Assembly (NCBI GenBank): GCA_001513075.1
Contig: LFSE01000083.1
Location: 1-34,061, forward strand
From: Clostridiales bacterium DTU074
Lineage (GTDB): Bacteria > Bacillota > Clostridia > Caldicoprobacterales > Caldicoprobacteraceae
Reading direction: 5' to 3'
Length of the DNA stretch: 34,061 bases
The translations under genes and the position numbers were made by a program. Under the pieces are notes generated by a model that worked only from the letters and a program-made list of their open reading frames with translations, was not told the DNA's origin and ran no database searches. This document shows positions 32,573-34,061 of the stretch, in pieces (the stretch's first letter is position 1; each line of letters opens with the position of its first letter).

Positions 32573-32803
32573 TTAGCGCCAGTACTGCTCCCAATAAAAG
32601 CTCTCAACATTTGCCCTAAGAAACAATTGGATAAAAAGACATTTGAACACATATTCAAGAATTGAATTGCTTAATATTTTATTCTCTATTATTCGGCAAA
32701 TTCCTTTTTTATGTATTAAGCTATATTTTTCAGCTATATCGATAAATATTTGCTGCTTACACTCTGTTAAACAGAAGATATTCAATTCTCCAATTAACAG
32801 CAA
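32573..32803 (-). CDS. Doubtful small hypothetical ORF
   Basis: A 76-codon frame starting at a TTG that overlaps the kinase 3' end by ten bases. It has no family motif I recognise, an AT-driven composition rich in Ile, Lys and Phe, and only GGAGAG two bases before the TTG. It may be spurious or the remnant of a lost gene between the kinase and the Gfo/Idh gene. Listed because the spacer is otherwise empty. Confidence 0.15.
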   Translation of the reverse strand: MLLIGELNIFCLTECKQQIFIDIAEKYSLIHKKGICRIIENKILSNSILEYVFKCLFIQLFLRANVESFYWEQYWR

Positions 32804-34061
32804 TACTCTCCAATTCTTTTAAATAAATCCTTGTTTCTTGGATATATTTCCTTATATATTCCATAATAATAATTGTATATTTCCATATTTTTCGAATTTG
32901 GAAGTACCGGCTCCTGATGATATTTAACAATATGTTCGCATGCCTCCTGTACCGAAGCGTAAACGCCCGTTCCTACACCTGCCATAATCGCTGCCCCCAT
33001 GCATGCATGCTCAGTAGCCTTGCTTCTATATACCTCCACTCCAAAGACATCGGCCTGAATCTGGAGCCATAATGAACTCCTTGCTCCACCACCTGAAGCC
33101 ACCAGCCTATCCATTTTTATACCCATCTGTTTAAAAATTTCAAGAGAATCCCTCAACGAGAAGGTAACGCCTTCCAATACTGCTCTAATCATATGTGCAT
33201 TTGTATGTTTAAGGCTTAACCCAAAAAATATGCCCTTGGCATACGGATCCATATGCGGCGTCCTTTCTCCTGTAAGATAGGGAAGAAATATTAAGCCCTC
33301 GCTTCCCGGAAGAATATTTGACGCCATTTCGTCTATAATATGGTAATCCAATCCGTTTAATATATTATCCCTCAACCATCGAAGGGATAAACCTGAGCAC
33401 AGGCTTGCTCCCATTATATTCCAGGTACCCGGGATTGCGTTGCAAAATGTATGGGTACGAAGCTCATCATCATATAAAGGCTTATCAATAACAGTAAAAA
33501 CTTGTCCACCCGTGCCAATAGTAGAAGAAACTATTCCCGGATAAATGACTCCGTTGCCTACCGCCTGCATGGGCTGATCCCCGCCACCAAACACCACGGG
33601 CGTCCCACAGGCAAGACCGGTTTCCTGGCTGGCTTCACGGGTTACCACCCCGGCCAAATCAAACGGATTGTAACACCCAGGATACTTGTCAATATCCAAT
33701 TCCAGAGCTTTAATAATATATTCAGACCATTTCCTGTTGGATGTATCAAAGGCCAAGGTGCTGGATGCGTCGGTTATATCAGTACCAATCTCATTCGTTA
33801 GCCTGAGACGTATATAATCTTTGGGCAGCAGCACTTTATATGTGTTATTATAGTTTTGATATTCGTTGTATTTTACCCATAATAATGAAGAAATCTGAAA
33901 ACCGGTAGCCACCGGATTCAGTGTCAGCCTTCCCAGTTTATCTCTGCCAATTTTTTTATATATCGCATCGACTTCAGATTTTGAGCGCTGATCACACCAT
34001 ATTATTGCCGGCCGTATGACCTTTAGGTTTTTATCAATAAGCACCATACCGTGCATTTGTC
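32794..34061 (-). CDS. FGGY-family carbohydrate kinase, xylulokinase-like (5' end outside window)
   Basis: The reading frame runs off the right edge, so the N-terminal 75-80 residues including the first phosphate loop are missing. The visible part starts in the motif QMHGMV (typical GQMHG of xylulokinases). It continues with PAIIWCDQRS, VFGGGDQPMQAVG (catalytic Asp), STIGTGGQVF, LTGERTPHMDP and SGGGARSSLWLQIQADVFG, all in the order expected of XylB-like kinases. Sequence is clearly different from the kinase at 223-1734, so the two are not a recent duplication. The presence of TGERTPHMDP and the QMHG motif makes it closer to true xylulokinase or gluconate-kinase-like members, but substrate is unassigned. 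It is followed by the Gfo/Idh dehydrogenase on the same strand. Confidence 0.9.
   Translation of the reverse strand, partial: QMHGMVLIDKNLKVIRPAIIWCDQRSKSEVDAIYKKIGRDKLGRLTLNPVATGFQISSLLWVKYNEYQNYNNTYKVLLPKDYIRLRLTNEIGTDITDASSTLAFDTSNRKWSEYIIKALELDIDKYPGCYNPFDLAGVVTREASQETGLACGTPVVFGGGDQPMQAVGNGVIYPGIVSSTIGTGGQVFTVIDKPLYDDELRTHTFCNAIPGTWNIMGASLCSGLSLRWLRDNILNGLDYHIIDEMASNILPGSEGLIFLPYLTGERTPHMDPYAKGIFFGLSLKHTNAHMIRAVLEGVTFSLRDSLEIFKQMGIKMDRLVASGGGARSSLWLQIQADVFGVEVYRSKATEHACMGAAIMAGVGTGVYASVQEACEHIVKYHQEPVLPNSKNMEIYNYYYGIYKEIYPRNKDLFKRIGEYCC

Noticed and set aside
1-34061. CRISPR arrays, rRNA, tRNA, riboswitches, phage genes, toxin-antitoxin pairs
   Set aside because: No regularly spaced repeats, cloverleaf, conserved riboswitch core or matching proteins were seen on either strand.

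Overview
The window looks like a carbohydrate-utilisation island from a low-to-moderate GC Gram-positive bacterium, most likely a Clostridia-type Firmicute. The reasons are strong GGAGG-type ribosome sites in front of nearly every gene, frequent TTG and GTG starts, a lipoprotein-based LplB/YtcP-type sugar ABC transporter without its own ATPase, membrane-anchored AraC-type and LacI-type regulators, and compact hairpin-plus-U-tract terminators. All convincing intact genes are on the minus strand. The only plus-strand coding trace is a decayed transposase fragment. Species cannot be fixed from sequence reading alone.

Layout in the direction of transcription (high to low coordinates): (A) 3' part of an FGGY sugar kinase running off the right edge, then a Gfo/Idh/MocA dehydrogenase, closed by a terminator. 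(B) An IS-transposase remnant, then a GH63-like (alpha/alpha)6 glycosidase with its own terminator. (C) PHP-domain hydrolase, alpha/beta-hydrolase and GH2 beta-mannosidase-like enzyme. (D) A 777-residue membrane AraC-type sensor-regulator whose terminator overlaps its stop codon. (E) Two ABC permeases and a sugar-binding lipoprotein interrupted by an in-frame amber codon, then a TIM-barrel sugar isomerase/epimerase. (F) GH38 alpha-mannosidase, ceramidase-fold protein, clan GH-A glycosidase and esterase-like hydrolase, then a terminator. (G) A LacI-type repressor. (H) An AraA/FucI-fold isomerase, a YjbQ-family protein and a SIS-domain isomerase. (I) An atypical GH109-like Gfo/Idh protein and an FGGY kinase.

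Working model (inference): an oligosaccharide containing alpha- and beta-linked mannose-type sugars, probably acyl-decorated, enters through the ABC transporter. It is trimmed inside the cell, since none of the glycosidases has a signal peptide, by GH38, GH2, GH63-like and GH-A enzymes plus esterases. Released unusual monosaccharides are then isomerised, oxidised or epimerised and phosphorylated by the isomerase, Gfo/Idh, SIS and FGGY modules. The AraC-type sensor probably controls import and the hydrolase operons.

The left third (G to I) forms a LacI regulon that can be read from the DNA: near-identical CGTTATCGGTAACG-type operators lie upstream of lacI itself, of the isomerase operon and (twice) of the Gfo/Idh-kinase operon. 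The most interesting points are this self-contained regulon with its unusual enzyme set, the GH109-like signature of the Gfo/Idh protein, the amber codon that splits the transporter's binding protein, and several unexplained repeats and hairpins between genes.
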